Shown: positions 27,825-36,539, numbered from the stretch's first letter. The stretch is DNA of 64,000 nt from CAVYGM01 sp963768025 (GCA_963768025.1 CAVYGM010000026.1:124001-188000); one strand, 5' to 3'. Program-made: numbers and translations. The notes: generated by a model from the sequence alone, not told the origin.

Positions 27825-28640
27825 CTAGGCATTGCCACGCATGGCAGTCAGCATATTGCCGTAAACACTATTGAGAGACGAAATATTGGAAGTGAGTTTT
27901 GACATCTCGCTTTTAAACTGCTGCGATTCTTTCGTAGCGTCGGCCATATTTTCCATAGCAGCCGTCAAGTTACCATAGAAAGCATTCATGGCTTTCAAGT
28001 GCTTGGTGGTATCCTGTAACTCCATCTCATATACGGCGTTCAACGCACCCATGTTCTTGGTGATCAGTTGAAACTGCTCGCGGTATGCCTGAGCATCTTT
28101 GGTAGCGTCGGCCATGGACGACATAGCCGAAATAGCTACCCCATACGACTTATTCATGTCGTTAATGGCAGTGGACGCCGTCTTCACACTTTTAGCGTAG
28201 TCGTTCGTAGCTACGGTAGCATCGGTAAGGTCGCCAATGCGGCTCACGGTGTCCGTTAAGCTCCGGAAGCCTTTGCCCAGATTGTCAAAAATATCGGGGG
28301 TGATTTTAGCGTCAGCCAGCATGGTATCCATATTGGCGGTAAGTCCGTTGGAAACGGGGCTGGGGGATCTTTTTACGACCGGTCCGTCATAATCATCGGC
28401 CAGTTCGGGATATACACGTTCCCAGGCAGGTTGAGTTTCCACGGGTTGCACGAAGGTTTGAAGAGCATACAGTAAGAATATGACTGCTTCAGTACCTAAT
28501 CCAATGGTCAACATTTCGCTCCCTCCGTCCCAGTGTTGAATTTTGAAGAGAGCTCCCAAAACTACTACTGCAGCACCAGCACTATAAAGAGTAGGGAGGA
28601 CTTTATCAAAGAAAAAATTAGAGCCGTTTTTCTTAGCCAT
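27825..28640 (-). CDS. gldL: Gliding motility / type IX secretion motor protein GldL (PorL)
   Basis: A 271-residue inner-membrane motor subunit. Two membrane helices cover about residues 14-34 and 42-62. The polar residues that define the proton path in GldL are present: Tyr19, Lys33, His36 and the key helix-2 Glu51 in TEAVIFLLYAL. The loop between the helices is about four residues shorter than in Flavobacterium johnsoniae GldL as I recall it. The C-terminal two thirds are a cytosolic helical region with three near-repeats of MADATK(D/E)(A/S)Q(A/Q). With GldM it forms the proton-driven motor for T9SS export and gliding. Confidence 0.95.
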   Translation of the reverse strand: MAKKNGSNFFFDKVLPTLYSAGAAVVVLGALFKIQHWDGGSEMLTIGLGTEAVIFLLYALQTFVQPVETQPAWERVYPELADDYDGPVVKRSPSPVSNGLTANMDTMLADAKITPDIFDNLGKGFRSLTDTVSRIGDLTDATVATNDYAKSVKTASTAINDMNKSYGVAISAMSSMADATKDAQAYREQFQLITKNMGALNAVYEMELQDTTKHLKAMNAFYGNLTAAMENMADATKESQQFKSEMSKLTSNISSLNSVYGNMLTAMRGNA

Positions 28641-28664
28641 ACAAATTCGGATTGTTAACAGTTA

Positions 28665-28703
28665 ATTGAAAGTAAAGAATAGATTAGTTATTGAAAGTAA
28701 AGA
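28665..28703 (-). repeat. Two 14-base direct repeats in the gldL leader
   Basis: The 14-mer ATTGAAAGTAAAGA (plus-strand reading) occurs at 28665-28678 and again at 28690-28703, 25 bases apart, each preceded by GTTA. The pair lies 25-63 bases upstream of the gldL start, between the gldK terminator-like hairpin and gldL. It could be a tandem activator site or simply an AT-rich duplication. Confidence 0.5.
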
Positions 28704-28724
28704 TTGGGTTTATTAGTAACGTGT

Positions 28725-28750
28725 AAAAAAGAAGCAGCCTGTATCGCTGC
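28725..28750 (-). terminator. Terminator-like hairpin after gldK
   Basis: On the minus strand a 5-bp GC-rich stem (28746-28750 with 28734-28738) is followed by TTCTTTTTT. It lies in the 135-base gk-L space, so it may cut transcription after gldK and leave gldLMN partly dependent on their own promoter. Confidence 0.55.
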
Positions 28751-28775
28751 CCCCTTTTTTTTGTAGATTTTTATT

Positions 28776-29849
28776 TTAACGACGCTTTCCGGTTGCGCCC
28801 CGGCGGCCATCGAAGTTATCCATCACACATCGGAAGCCAATGAAAGCACGACGCTGGGTTTCAAATTCATAGGAGCGGGTTCCGGTTTGAAGGAAGTAAG
28901 CCACATCCTTCCACGATCCGCCTTTGATAACTTTACGAGGTTCGTTCGGATCATCGTTCTCGGGGTTCATATCCCATAAGATCGTGTTTGCATTATCAGC
29001 ATAGGCATCCAGGGTCCACTCAGATACGTTACCTGACATGTTGTACAGCCCGTACTCGTTGGGGTTGTAGGCATTGGCAGGAGCCGTGTACGGGTAGCCA
29101 TCGGCGTCATAATTTCCGCGCTGTGGTTTGAAGTTGGCCAGGAAACACCCTTTTCCGTTCATAGTGTAGGGGTTCCCCCAGGGATACTTGGCACCAGCAC
29201 GTCCTCCGCGGGCGGCCCATTCCCATTCGGCCTCGGTAGGAAGCCTGAACTTGGGGGAATTGAACAATCCTTCTTTGATCCGGTAGTCGTTGTAAAGGTT
29301 GGTACGCCACTCGGAAAAGTACTTGGCGGCTGTCCAGCTAACACCTACTACGGGGTAGGTATCAAATGACGGGTACATGTAGTAGTACTGCACCATAGGA
29401 TCGCCGTTGGAGTAGGCAAAGTCTTTTTTCCAAACGGTGGTGTCGGGGTAGTACTTCGTCATGATTTCCTCCTCACCCAGAACCGAGATCGAGTCAACCA
29501 GCAACGCGGTGACGAATTGACGGTATTCATGGTTCGTGATTTCGGTATCATCCATGTAGAACGAACTAATGGTAACGCGCTTGTTCATGTTGACCATGGT
29601 AGCAGCCATATCTTCATCGGCCTGACCCATCACGAATGAACCCGAAGGTATCATCAACATACCGGCTGGTGTCGTTTGTCGGTATCCTTTCCTCGCCGTA
29701 GCGACGATCTCTCCGTTCGAAACCCCGGTCTCCTCACCTTTTCCCTTGCCGAAGCGCTCTTTGATGAAACCGCAACTCTGCATAAGCATGAGCGAGGCAA
29801 CTACCAGCAAACTCTTGACGCCATTTCGATAGAACACGTTAACATTCAT
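28776..29849 (-). CDS. gldK: Gliding motility / type IX secretion ring lipoprotein GldK (PorK)
   Basis: A 357-residue outer-membrane-anchored lipoprotein. The signal sequence ends in the lipobox LMLMQSCGF, with the Cys at about residue 26. The body is a formylglycine-generating-enzyme/sulfatase-modifying-factor fold without catalytic role: MVMIPSGSF-like MLMIPSGSFVMGQADED, LPTEAEWEWAARGG, NMSGNVSEWTLDAY and IGFRCVMD are the fold's hallmarks. It forms the periplasmic ring with GldN. The gene follows porP after 244 bases, suggesting its own promoter. Confidence 0.95.
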   Translation of the reverse strand: MNVNVFYRNGVKSLLVVASLMLMQSCGFIKERFGKGKGEETGVSNGEIVATARKGYRQTTPAGMLMIPSGSFVMGQADEDMAATMVNMNKRVTISSFYMDDTEITNHEYRQFVTALLVDSISVLGEEEIMTKYYPDTTVWKKDFAYSNGDPMVQYYYMYPSFDTYPVVGVSWTAAKYFSEWRTNLYNDYRIKEGLFNSPKFRLPTEAEWEWAARGGRAGAKYPWGNPYTMNGKGCFLANFKPQRGNYDADGYPYTAPANAYNPNEYGLYNMSGNVSEWTLDAYADNANTILWDMNPENDDPNEPRKVIKGGSWKDVAYFLQTGTRSYEFETQRRAFIGFRCVMDNFDGRRGATGKRR

Positions 29850-29973
29850 AATGGATTGTGCTATTTTTGATTAATATCGGTATAAAAACGATGACTCTTA
29901 GATGTATAGTATATGGACTGATTTTTGGTCTTTTATTTACCTAAAAACTCAAACTATGTTATTCGAGCTAACG

Positions 29974-29989
29974 AAAAACGGTCGTTTTT
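29974..29989 (-). terminator. Possible weak terminator after porP
   Basis: A 7-bp inverted repeat (AAAAACG/CGTTTTT, loop of 2 bases) lies about 105 bases past the porP stop on the minus strand. The hairpin ends in Ts but has little GC. Confidence 0.3.
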
Positions 29990-30022
29990 GGTATTAATGT
30001 GACCATTTATTCAAAAATTCTT

Positions 30023-30030
30023 CAAATATA
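30023..30030 (-). promoter_or_regulatory. Possible -7 promoter box upstream of gldK
   Basis: Read on the minus strand this is TATATTTG, a perfect TAnnTTTG element, in the 244-base porP-gldK gap. The nearest TTTG is 12 bases upstream, closer than the usual 19-21, so confidence is modest. Confidence 0.35.
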
Positions 30031-30093
30031 GGACTTGGTTTGCAAAGTGACTAGCACTGGGGCCCGCAAATCATTAATATCGTGCCATCCTGA

Positions 30094-31047
30094 TTAAAAA
30101 CGGAATCGTGGTGTTCTGACGATCGTTTTCTTGCCCAGTTTCGGGGCTGGTAACCGGTACGAAAGCATCACTTCGTAGGAAGAAGGACTCTTTACACTCG
30201 TACCACCCGTGACAATATCATAGGCTCCCGATAGCCGGAGTACCTGACCAGCCAGCAGATTCACGCCTCCCATGAGTATGACCGCATCCTGGGTGCGGTA
30301 GGAGGCTCCCGCCCAGTAGCGCTGATTGTACGTCACCATGGCGCCACCTTCAAGCGATACGCTGGATAGATCCGACTTTGCCAGCACGAAAGGCTGCACC
30401 TCAAAAAGGTACCCTATTTCCAAGTTGACTCCTCCGTTTACATAATACGCAGGAACTAGTGGGTTTGTTGCCTCGCTGGATCCTAATTTATAATTGGATT
30501 TGAGCAAATGGTTAACCGAAACGCCAAGGTAATAGCCAGCGGTTTCATACCGAATGCCCAGGTTTATGTCCGGGTGCGTTTCGGACACCACTCCGGTTTG
30601 GATCAAAGGATCACCGGGTTCATTGGGCCTGAGGACGTTATAATTAATTCCCACCCGATAAAGCCCTGCACTTCCACCAAGCGCCAAGGTGCCGTTGCCC
30701 ATGGGCAACCGGTACGATGCGGCTAACTGGAAGCTTTGATTGGTTAGTGCCCCGATCTTATCGTTATATACGGTGAGTCCGACTCCAAGGTTTTTTAAAA
30801 CCGTACTTGCCGAAAGAAATTGGGTGGTAGGTGCCCCTCCCTGATCAAACGTGCCCTGATAGCCACTGTATTGTGACCGGTGAACTAGTTGCACACGGGT
30901 CACTCCGTCGGCCCCGGCGGCGGCAGGATTGAAATAAAGCTGATTTATTTGAAATTGGCTGAATTGGGCAGGTTGCTGTCCGTAGCTCACCGAAGTGAAT
31001 AGAAGACATCCTAGAAAAAAAATATTGGTGTAAATGCTCCGTGACAT
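30094..31047 (-). CDS. PorP/SprF family type IX secretion outer-membrane protein
   Basis: A 317-residue outer-membrane beta-barrel protein. A signal peptide (residues 1-23, ending SYGQ) precedes the PorP/SprF signature QPAQFSQFQINQLYFNPAAA. Alternating hydrophobic strands fill the rest, and the C-terminus ends in aromatic/basic residues (TPRFRF) as for barrels. PorP-type proteins attach to the C-terminus of surface adhesins or help anchor the GldKN ring. Here the gene heads the porP-gldK-gldL-gldM-gldN order known from Porphyromonas, so it is probably the core PorP rather than an accessory SprF. Confidence 0.9.
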   Translation of the reverse strand: MSRSIYTNIFFLGCLLFTSVSYGQQPAQFSQFQINQLYFNPAAAGADGVTRVQLVHRSQYSGYQGTFDQGGAPTTQFLSASTVLKNLGVGLTVYNDKIGALTNQSFQLAASYRLPMGNGTLALGGSAGLYRVGINYNVLRPNEPGDPLIQTGVVSETHPDINLGIRYETAGYYLGVSVNHLLKSNYKLGSSEATNPLVPAYYVNGGVNLEIGYLFEVQPFVLAKSDLSSVSLEGGAMVTYNQRYWAGASYRTQDAVILMGGVNLLAGQVLRLSGAYDIVTGGTSVKSPSSYEVMLSYRLPAPKLGKKTIVRTPRFRF

Positions 31048-31143
31048 ATAGGCTTGGGAATAAACATATCAATATTCAGTACTAACCTAATACCGAAAAG
31101 TTTACTGGATAACGCATATTCCGCAAAAAAATTGAGAAAAACG

Positions 31144-31172
31144 AGGAAGGCCGAAAAAAAATCGGCCTTCCT
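31144..31172 (-). terminator. Terminator after the HemD-family gene
   Basis: An 11-bp perfect stem (31144-31154 with 31162-31172) with an A/T loop; on the minus strand the hairpin is followed by CGTTTTT. It lies directly behind the HemD-family stop codon and ends that transcript before porP. Confidence 0.8.
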
Positions 31173-31174
31173 GA

Positions 31175-31963
31175 TTATTGTTGAAGATTATTAGCTTTTC
31201 GAATGTAAAGTTCAAGGGCACCGTTCATCGAGGGGGCATTGGGCAGGGGCGCCAGGATGTCGAGGTAAAGCCCTGCCTCTTCCACTGCTTTGGCGGTGGT
31301 GGGGCCAAAGGCAGCGATGCGCGTTTTGTTTTGTTGGAAATCCGGGAAGTTATCAAACAGGGACTTAATACCGGAAGGGCTGAAAAATGCGATTATATCA
31401 TAATACACATCTTCCAAATCGGATAGATCAGCCGAGACGGTCTGGTACATGGTAGCTTCGGTAAAGTGAAGATCCTCGATATCGGCGAATTCGGGAATGT
31501 CCTTCATGCGCACATCCGAGCAGGGGTATAAGTATTTCTCGTTTTTATGCTTTCGGATGAGTTCGATTAATTCCAGGGCGGTTTTGGTGCCGTTAAAGAT
31601 TTTCCGCTTGCGAATGATGATGTACTTCTGAAGATAATTGGCGGTTTGTTCAGATATGCAAAAATACTTCATATCAGCGGGTACTTCGATGCGGCCTTCC
31701 TGACAAATTCTAAAAAAATGGTCGATTGCATTCCTACTAGTAAAAATGACAGCAGTGTGGTCCAGGATATTAACTTTTTGCTTTCGGAAGTCCTTGAAGG
31801 ATACTCCATCCACATTGATAAAAGGCCGGAAATCTACTCTGATGTTGTATTTTCTGGCTAGTTCGAAATAAGGAGAATTTTCATCGGCAGGTCGTGACTG
31901 GCTAACCAGAATACTTGTTACCTTGTTGAGCCGATCCTGATCAAATTTGATGGTCTCACTCAT
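31175..31963 (-). CDS. Uroporphyrinogen-III synthase (HemD/HEM4 family)
   Basis: A 262-residue HEM4-fold protein with two similar alpha/beta domains: ILVSQSRPADENSPYFELA opens the first, and YDIIAFFSPSGIKSLFDNFP with RIAAFGPTTAKAVEEAGL lies in the second. HemD closes and inverts ring D of hydroxymethylbilane in siroheme/heme synthesis. Family sequences are very divergent, so orthology to a true HemD is probable but not certain. No other heme gene is near. Its neighbours are DUF4271 upstream and the T9SS porP block downstream. No signal peptide. Confidence 0.8.
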   Translation of the reverse strand: MSETIKFDQDRLNKVTSILVSQSRPADENSPYFELARKYNIRVDFRPFINVDGVSFKDFRKQKVNILDHTAVIFTSRNAIDHFFRICQEGRIEVPADMKYFCISEQTANYLQKYIIIRKRKIFNGTKTALELIELIRKHKNEKYLYPCSDVRMKDIPEFADIEDLHFTEATMYQTVSADLSDLEDVYYDIIAFFSPSGIKSLFDNFPDFQQNKTRIAAFGPTTAKAVEEAGLYLDILAPLPNAPSMNGALELYIRKANNLQQ

Positions 31964-32007
31964 GGAATATATGCATTAAAATTAAGTTCTGTAAGCATCC
32001 AAAAACG

Positions 32008-33192
32008 CTAAATAGCAAACTTGACGCCTATTATTAAGGGTATGAGTTCTATAACGCAAAGGTACGAAAATAAATACAGATTTATCAATTGCCCGGAGTT
32101 GTTCGTAAATATGTACATTAACCCAAAACGCAGTAGATAGTAGAAAATAAAGAAATAGAGTAGGTAGGGGAGGGTGCTTTGGAGCCAGGTAGGCTGATGC
32201 AGCGAAAGGGCAAAAAAGGTGAGTGTTACCAGACCGTAAAATACGAAGGATACTTGCAGGGCTTTTATATAGTGAGTATTAACTACTCGCTCAATATTTA
32301 ACACCCCGGCAACGATCCCCATTAGGATATATTTGAGAAAAAATAGGCTAATAAAGATAAAGGTCAGTTTTATTTCATCCAGTAAAATGCCATAAAATTT
32401 GTCGCCTTCGGATAAAAAGCCCCGGGTGTCGAGCAGATCGGGCTCAATATTGGTGACATACAACACCAAATACCCCATGGATGCACTTACAATTAGAGCA
32501 TTAAAAAGCATGACCCTGGTGTAAGGTCGGCTAAAACGGTAAAGGTCATTCCGTTCGCTTACGTCCACAAAGTCATTCAGACTCAAAAAACGCCTGAATA
32601 TGGAAGGAGTAGAACTATAAGCAAAAAGTGCCAACAACAGCAGAAAAAGAATTAAGACGATCGAAAAATCATTGAATGCGGAGGTTTCAATGGGCTTGAT
32701 GTTGATGAGCGAGATCGTTTTTGACTCGGGTTGGGCAGCGGTGTATACTATTTTTTTAGCATGTCCCAACAGCACGGTCTTGAACTCTATGCCCGCACTT
32801 CCGTAAAGGGTGATCAACAACTCTTCTTTCCCGTATACCCGGTAAAGGCTGTCAACCTTCAGGGTGAGCCAGGTATCCGGTTCGATTTTCTTCTGTAAAG
32901 CGCCTTCGATAAACAGGTAGTTCTCGCGGGAAGAAGTGATGAGCAGGTCGTATCTCCGGTTCTTTAACAAGTCTACCAATAGACTAACCGACAAATCAGA
33001 TTCATTGAGTCCCTTTGAGTAGGGGACAAAATTTTTATATTGGGGGCTGTACACCAGCCAATCATAGGAGAAGTCGTGTACAAGGTAATACCGGTTATCG
33101 GGTCCTACTTCGTTGACCGCCCGAACTGGCGAGCCAAAAGCGCCGATAAAAAGAAGAAGAAACAGAATGGAAAACGGGCGCGTATGCTTCAT
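32008..33192 (-). CDS. DUF4271 domain-containing membrane protein
   Basis: A 394-residue protein. I chose the start at 33192 because it gives a clean signal peptide (MKHTRPFSILFLLLFIGAFG); an upstream in-frame start lacks one. About 160 residues of periplasmic sequence follow, with a duplicated WL(V/T)L-type pattern. Then come about seven membrane spans in the C-terminal half, the DUF4271 region, including FNDFSIVLILFLLLLALFAY and LPYLLYFFIFYYLLRFGLMY. No enzymatic motif is visible and the function is unknown. It precedes the HemD-family gene by 44 bases, so the two are probably co-transcribed. Confidence 0.8.
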   Translation of the reverse strand: MKHTRPFSILFLLLFIGAFGSPVRAVNEVGPDNRYYLVHDFSYDWLVYSPQYKNFVPYSKGLNESDLSVSLLVDLLKNRRYDLLITSSRENYLFIEGALQKKIEPDTWLTLKVDSLYRVYGKEELLITLYGSAGIEFKTVLLGHAKKIVYTAAQPESKTISLINIKPIETSAFNDFSIVLILFLLLLALFAYSSTPSIFRRFLSLNDFVDVSERNDLYRFSRPYTRVMLFNALIVSASMGYLVLYVTNIEPDLLDTRGFLSEGDKFYGILLDEIKLTFIFISLFFLKYILMGIVAGVLNIERVVNTHYIKALQVSFVFYGLVTLTFFALSLHQPTWLQSTLPYLLYFFIFYYLLRFGLMYIFTNNSGQLINLYLFSYLCVIELIPLIIGVKFAI

Positions 33193-33251
33193 AGTAGCAA
33201 GTAAGGGCGGAGTTGCCTCAGCCCTTACAAGTTCAGGATTATCTGATAATA

Positions 33252-34130
33252 CTATTTTTTGCCCAGCGCAATGAGCATGGTTTCGCCGATAACGGCAGGA
33301 GAATCGGCCACAAAAATGCCGCATTCACGCATGATCCGCATCTTAGCTTCGGCGGTATCGTCGGCACCGCCAATGATCGCTCCGGCATGACCCATCCGGC
33401 GACCTTTGGGGGCAGTTTGTCCGGCGATGAATCCAACCACGGGCTTAGGATTGCCCGCTTGCTGTATGTAGTAGGCAGCATCTGCTTCCATGCTCCCTCC
33501 GATTTCACCAATCATGACAATGGCCTCAGTTTCGGGATCATTCATCAGTAATTCTACGGCCTCTTTGGTGGTAGTGCCGATGATCGGATCACCACCAATG
33601 CCGATGGCGGTCGTCTGGCCCAAACCCGACCGTGTGAGCTGATCCACCGCCTCGTAGGTAAGGGTACCTGATTTTGACACAATACCTACCGTTCCTTTTT
33701 TGAATATGAATCCGGGCATGATTCCAACCTTGCATTCTTCCGCCGTAATGATACCGGGGCAGTTGGGGCCGATCAGGCGGCAATTCTTGCCTTTGAGGTA
33801 TTCTTTGGCCATCATCATGTCCTTGGTAGGGATACCTTCGGTGATACAGACAATCACGCCAATACCCGCATCGGCCGCTTCCATAATAGCATCGCTGGCG
33901 AAAGCCGGAGGAACAAAAATAATGGATACATCGGCTCCGGTAGAGCGTACGGCCTGGTCAACGGTATTGAACACCGGACGGTCCAGGTGGCTAAGTCCAC
34001 CTTTCCCAGGTGTTACACCCCCAACGACCGACGTGCCGTACTCAATCATCTGCTGGGCATGGAATGATCCTTCGGAACCAGTAAAACCTTGTACAATAAT
34101 TTTTGAATTCTTATTTACTAAAACGCTCAT
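33252..34130 (-). CDS. sucD: Succinate-CoA ligase alpha subunit
   Basis: Intact 292-residue alpha subunit of succinyl-CoA synthetase (TCA cycle). The CoA-binding Rossmann domain begins IIVQGFTGSEGSFHAQQMIE; GPNCPGIITAEECKVGIMPG is the conserved linker. The phosphorylated active-site histidine is His248 in RRMGHAGAIIGG. The beta subunit gene sucC is not adjacent, so the pair is split in this genome. A promoter-like element lies just upstream. Confidence 0.97.
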   Translation of the reverse strand: MSVLVNKNSKIIVQGFTGSEGSFHAQQMIEYGTSVVGGVTPGKGGLSHLDRPVFNTVDQAVRSTGADVSIIFVPPAFASDAIMEAADAGIGVIVCITEGIPTKDMMMAKEYLKGKNCRLIGPNCPGIITAEECKVGIMPGFIFKKGTVGIVSKSGTLTYEAVDQLTRSGLGQTTAIGIGGDPIIGTTTKEAVELLMNDPETEAIVMIGEIGGSMEADAAYYIQQAGNPKPVVGFIAGQTAPKGRRMGHAGAIIGGADDTAEAKMRIMRECGIFVADSPAVIGETMLIALGKK

Positions 34131-34180
34131 GTTGGTGAATCGGTTTTTTCGGTAAAAGTAGAACGAAATGCCCTAAGTAG

Positions 34181-34211
34181 CAAAATGTAACGATAATTTG
34201 TAAATTGCCAA
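34181..34211 (-). promoter_or_regulatory. Candidate sucD promoter
   Basis: On the minus strand, TTGG at 34211-34208 (-33 region) is followed after about 19 bases by TACATTTTG at 34189-34181. The latter differs from TAnnTTTG by one extra T. The start of transcription would be about 45 bases before the sucD ATG. Confidence 0.35.
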
Positions 34212-34247
34212 TCCTCTACTCCTAACCCACAGTCCTGACCAATTTTC

Positions 34248-34841
34248 ATGATCTTACATAGTCTTTCGGAATTGATACTTAGTGTTACGGCCTTTGCCGT
34301 TTTCCTTATTTATTTTCAAAAGATCGCTATTTACAGCCGCCTCCTTTGGGGTATATTCTTAATTTCTCTTTCCATCACGGCCTTATTGACCTCCCTGTGG
34401 TACCTTGGATGGGACACTTTAACGCCACTTATCAATTCATTCCGTCGACTCGAGAACACCCTCGGGCCGGTTTGTATGCTGGTGGCGGTTTGGGGTCTGA
34501 TCAGTCACACTGAAGCTGACCGTTTTACGTTTTGGGGTACCATAGGCACCGGCACAGGGTTGTTTTTTGGACTAGTTTGGTACCGGATGGAAACACTCAT
34601 TCAGATAGTACAGCCCTTGTGCATCGTAATCGTGCTTTTGATTGCCTGTTGGGGCCTGCTCCAGCGCCAAAAAAGTGCCCTATGGGTGGTATTTTCCATG
34701 ACCTTATTGGCCCTTTCCAGCAAACTTCGGCTGGAACTACGACCAGAAGTCGCCGTTGATCCTTACCATCTCCTGGTGGCTATCGCCACTTTCTGCCTGG
34801 GCAAAGCCATTCAGTTTGAGCACCGGACGTTGTTCAAATAG
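34248..34841 (+). CDS. Small polytopic membrane protein of unknown function
   Basis: A 197-residue protein with about six evenly spaced hydrophobic segments and short loops, no signal peptide and no catalytic motif that I recognise. Basic residues at helix ends (YSRLLW, RQKSALW, KLRLELRPE) suggest a simple inner-membrane bundle. It is transcribed alone, divergent from sucD, and ends in a long hairpin that overlaps its last codons. Confidence 0.6.
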   Translation: MILHSLSELILSVTAFAVFLIYFQKIAIYSRLLWGIFLISLSITALLTSLWYLGWDTLTPLINSFRRLENTLGPVCMLVAVWGLISHTEADRFTFWGTIGTGTGLFFGLVWYRMETLIQIVQPLCIVIVLLIACWGLLQRQKSALWVVFSMTLLALSSKLRLELRPEVAVDPYHLLVAIATFCLGKAIQFEHRTLFK

Positions 34842-34866
34842 TTTACCTCTGTTTGAACAACGTCCG
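34824..34866. terminator. Terminator overlapping the end of the membrane-protein gene
   Basis: A perfect 15-bp inverted repeat (34824-34838 with 34852-34866) whose left arm is coding sequence up to the stop codon. It lies between convergent genes and lacks a long T tract. Confidence 0.55.
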
Positions 34867-34898
34867 TATCCATTTTCTATTCTTACCTGAAAGCTACC

Positions 34899-36194
34899 CT
34901 ACACCTTTACACGTTCCATTTTTGGAACGAACAAGTGCATTACTACCCAGGCAATCAGGTAGGCCGATCCACAAATAATAAAAATCAGACTATATCCGGC
35001 GTTGATATTACCGGATGCCTTGAAGCTATCCAGGATTTGCCCCACGATGTAGGGGAATAGTACCCCCCCAAGCGAACCAGCCATGCCGCCAATGCCCACC
35101 ACCGAGCTTACGGCCCGCCGTGGAAACATGTCGGATGCCGTAGTAAAGATATTGGCGCTCCATGCCTGATGGGCAGCGCAGGCCAAACTGATAAGGGCCA
35201 CGGCCGTCCAGATATCAGTAGCTATGCTTGCGGCCATAATTGGCACCACCGCAAATGCGTACAAAAGCATGGCGGTTTTTCGAGCTTTGAACACAGGCCA
35301 ACCTTTTTTGATTAACCAGCCGGAGAGGTACCCCCCACCGATACTGCCGATGGTGCTGGCGGTATACACCACGGCCAGGGGAAGGCTTGGTTTTTTAAGA
35401 TCAAGGTCAAATATGGTGGCGAAATAGGAGGGCAACCAGAAGAGAAAAAACCACCAGATGGGGTCGGTCAGGAATTTGCCAAATACGTAAGCCCAGGTCT
35501 GTCTTACGCGCAGGAGCTTGGACCAGGAGATGGGTTCTTCCAGGGAGTCATCGTCGGCATCGCTGTTTATGTAGTCCAACTCCGCTTTGGAAATGCCTTT
35601 TTTACGGCTCGGGATTTCATAAAATATCCACCAGAAAATAAGCCAAATGAAACCAATGGCCCCCGTAATGATGAAAGCTTCCTGCCACCCCCATACACCC
35701 AGAATCCAGGGTACCATGATGGGTGCAACGACCGCGCCAATGTTGGTGCCCGAATTGAAAAGCCCGGTGGCGAATGCCCGCTCCCGCTTTGGGAACCACT
35801 CCGCTACCGCCTTGATGGAAGCAGGGAAGTTACCGGCCTCGCCTAATCCCAGGGTAGCCCGCCAAAAACCAAATCCCATGGTGCTTTTGGCCAAAGCGTG
35901 GCCCATGGCCGCAAAACTCCACACCACCAGCGACAAGGCCAGGCCCAGTTTTGTGCCGATTTTATCAATTATTCTTCCAAAAATCAGGTAGCCAAACGCG
36001 TAGGCCGCCGTGAAAGCCATTACTATTTTTCCGTAATCCGTTTCCGTCCAGTTGAAATCTACTTCCAGTGTTGGTTTGAGCAGGCCAATTACCTGGCGAT
36101 CGAGGTAATTGATAGTGGTGGCAAAAAATAGCAGGATTACAACCGTCCAACGGTAAGCTTTGGTGGGTTTTTCCACGGCAGTGGTTTGTTCCAT
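34899..36194 (-). CDS. MFS transporter, anion:cation symporter family (hexuronate/ExuT-like)
   Basis: A 431-residue carrier with 12 membrane spans. NYLDRQVIGLLKPTLE in helix 1 and RIIDKIGTKLGLAL in the helix 2-3 loop are typical of the ACS family, as is FWRATLGLGEAGNFPASIKAVAEWFPKRERAFATG. The closest-looking members are ExuT-type hexuronate/galactonate proton symporters. The substrate is an inference: no uronate catabolic genes flank it. The upstream 345 bases hold no other gene, so it is probably monocistronic or read with the nucleosidase gene. Confidence 0.85.
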   Translation of the reverse strand: MEQTTAVEKPTKAYRWTVVILLFFATTINYLDRQVIGLLKPTLEVDFNWTETDYGKIVMAFTAAYAFGYLIFGRIIDKIGTKLGLALSLVVWSFAAMGHALAKSTMGFGFWRATLGLGEAGNFPASIKAVAEWFPKRERAFATGLFNSGTNIGAVVAPIMVPWILGVWGWQEAFIITGAIGFIWLIFWWIFYEIPSRKKGISKAELDYINSDADDDSLEEPISWSKLLRVRQTWAYVFGKFLTDPIWWFFLFWLPSYFATIFDLDLKKPSLPLAVVYTASTIGSIGGGYLSGWLIKKGWPVFKARKTAMLLYAFAVVPIMAASIATDIWTAVALISLACAAHQAWSANIFTTASDMFPRRAVSSVVGIGGMAGSLGGVLFPYIVGQILDSFKASGNINAGYSLIFIICGSAYLIAWVVMHLFVPKMERVKV

Positions 36195-36539
36195 GAGTTA
36201 GGTTTTAGATTAGAAGAGGAAGCTCTTTTTGTATTATGGTGAATTGAATACTGTTTTTATTCTGATCATTTGCCTTCGTGTAGGTGCTTTGAACCCACTT
36301 ACCTACGTATTGCCTTGGAGGTACCACCCGGTTGGGTAGCCCGATTTGGGAGATAAAAGCGGCTTGCCCGGTTATTCTCCCTTCCTTTCCTTTCAGAAAA
36401 GACGCAAAATGGAGGAAATACCCTTTGGAAAACGCTAAAAAAACTCATTTTGCGATTTATCCCAATCACTAGCAGGAGATTACCAAGTTGCCGCAAATAG
36501 GATAAAAAGTGGTGGAAGCCGCGGCGGCTCCGGGATGGG
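36195..36539. other. Intergenic region between nucleosidase and MFS transporter genes
   Basis: 345 bases without a supported gene. Near its right end a small GC hairpin (36517-36521 with 36525-36529) followed on the minus strand by TTTTT could end the nucleosidase transcript. The only open frame (about 65 codons, minus strand) has a composition unlike its neighbours and no homology-like motif. I see no clear TAnnTTTG promoter for the transporter gene and no recognisable riboswitch. Confidence 0.4.

Noticed and set aside
33193..33324. Upstream start for the DUF4271 gene adding 44 residues
   Set aside because: The extra segment is basic and Cys/His-rich, unlike a protein start, and would bury the clear signal peptide that begins at 33192.
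36299..36496. A 65-codon open frame on the minus strand in the spacer before the MFS gene
   Set aside because: Its composition is unlike neighbouring proteins, there is no domain motif or start context, and it is probably chance.
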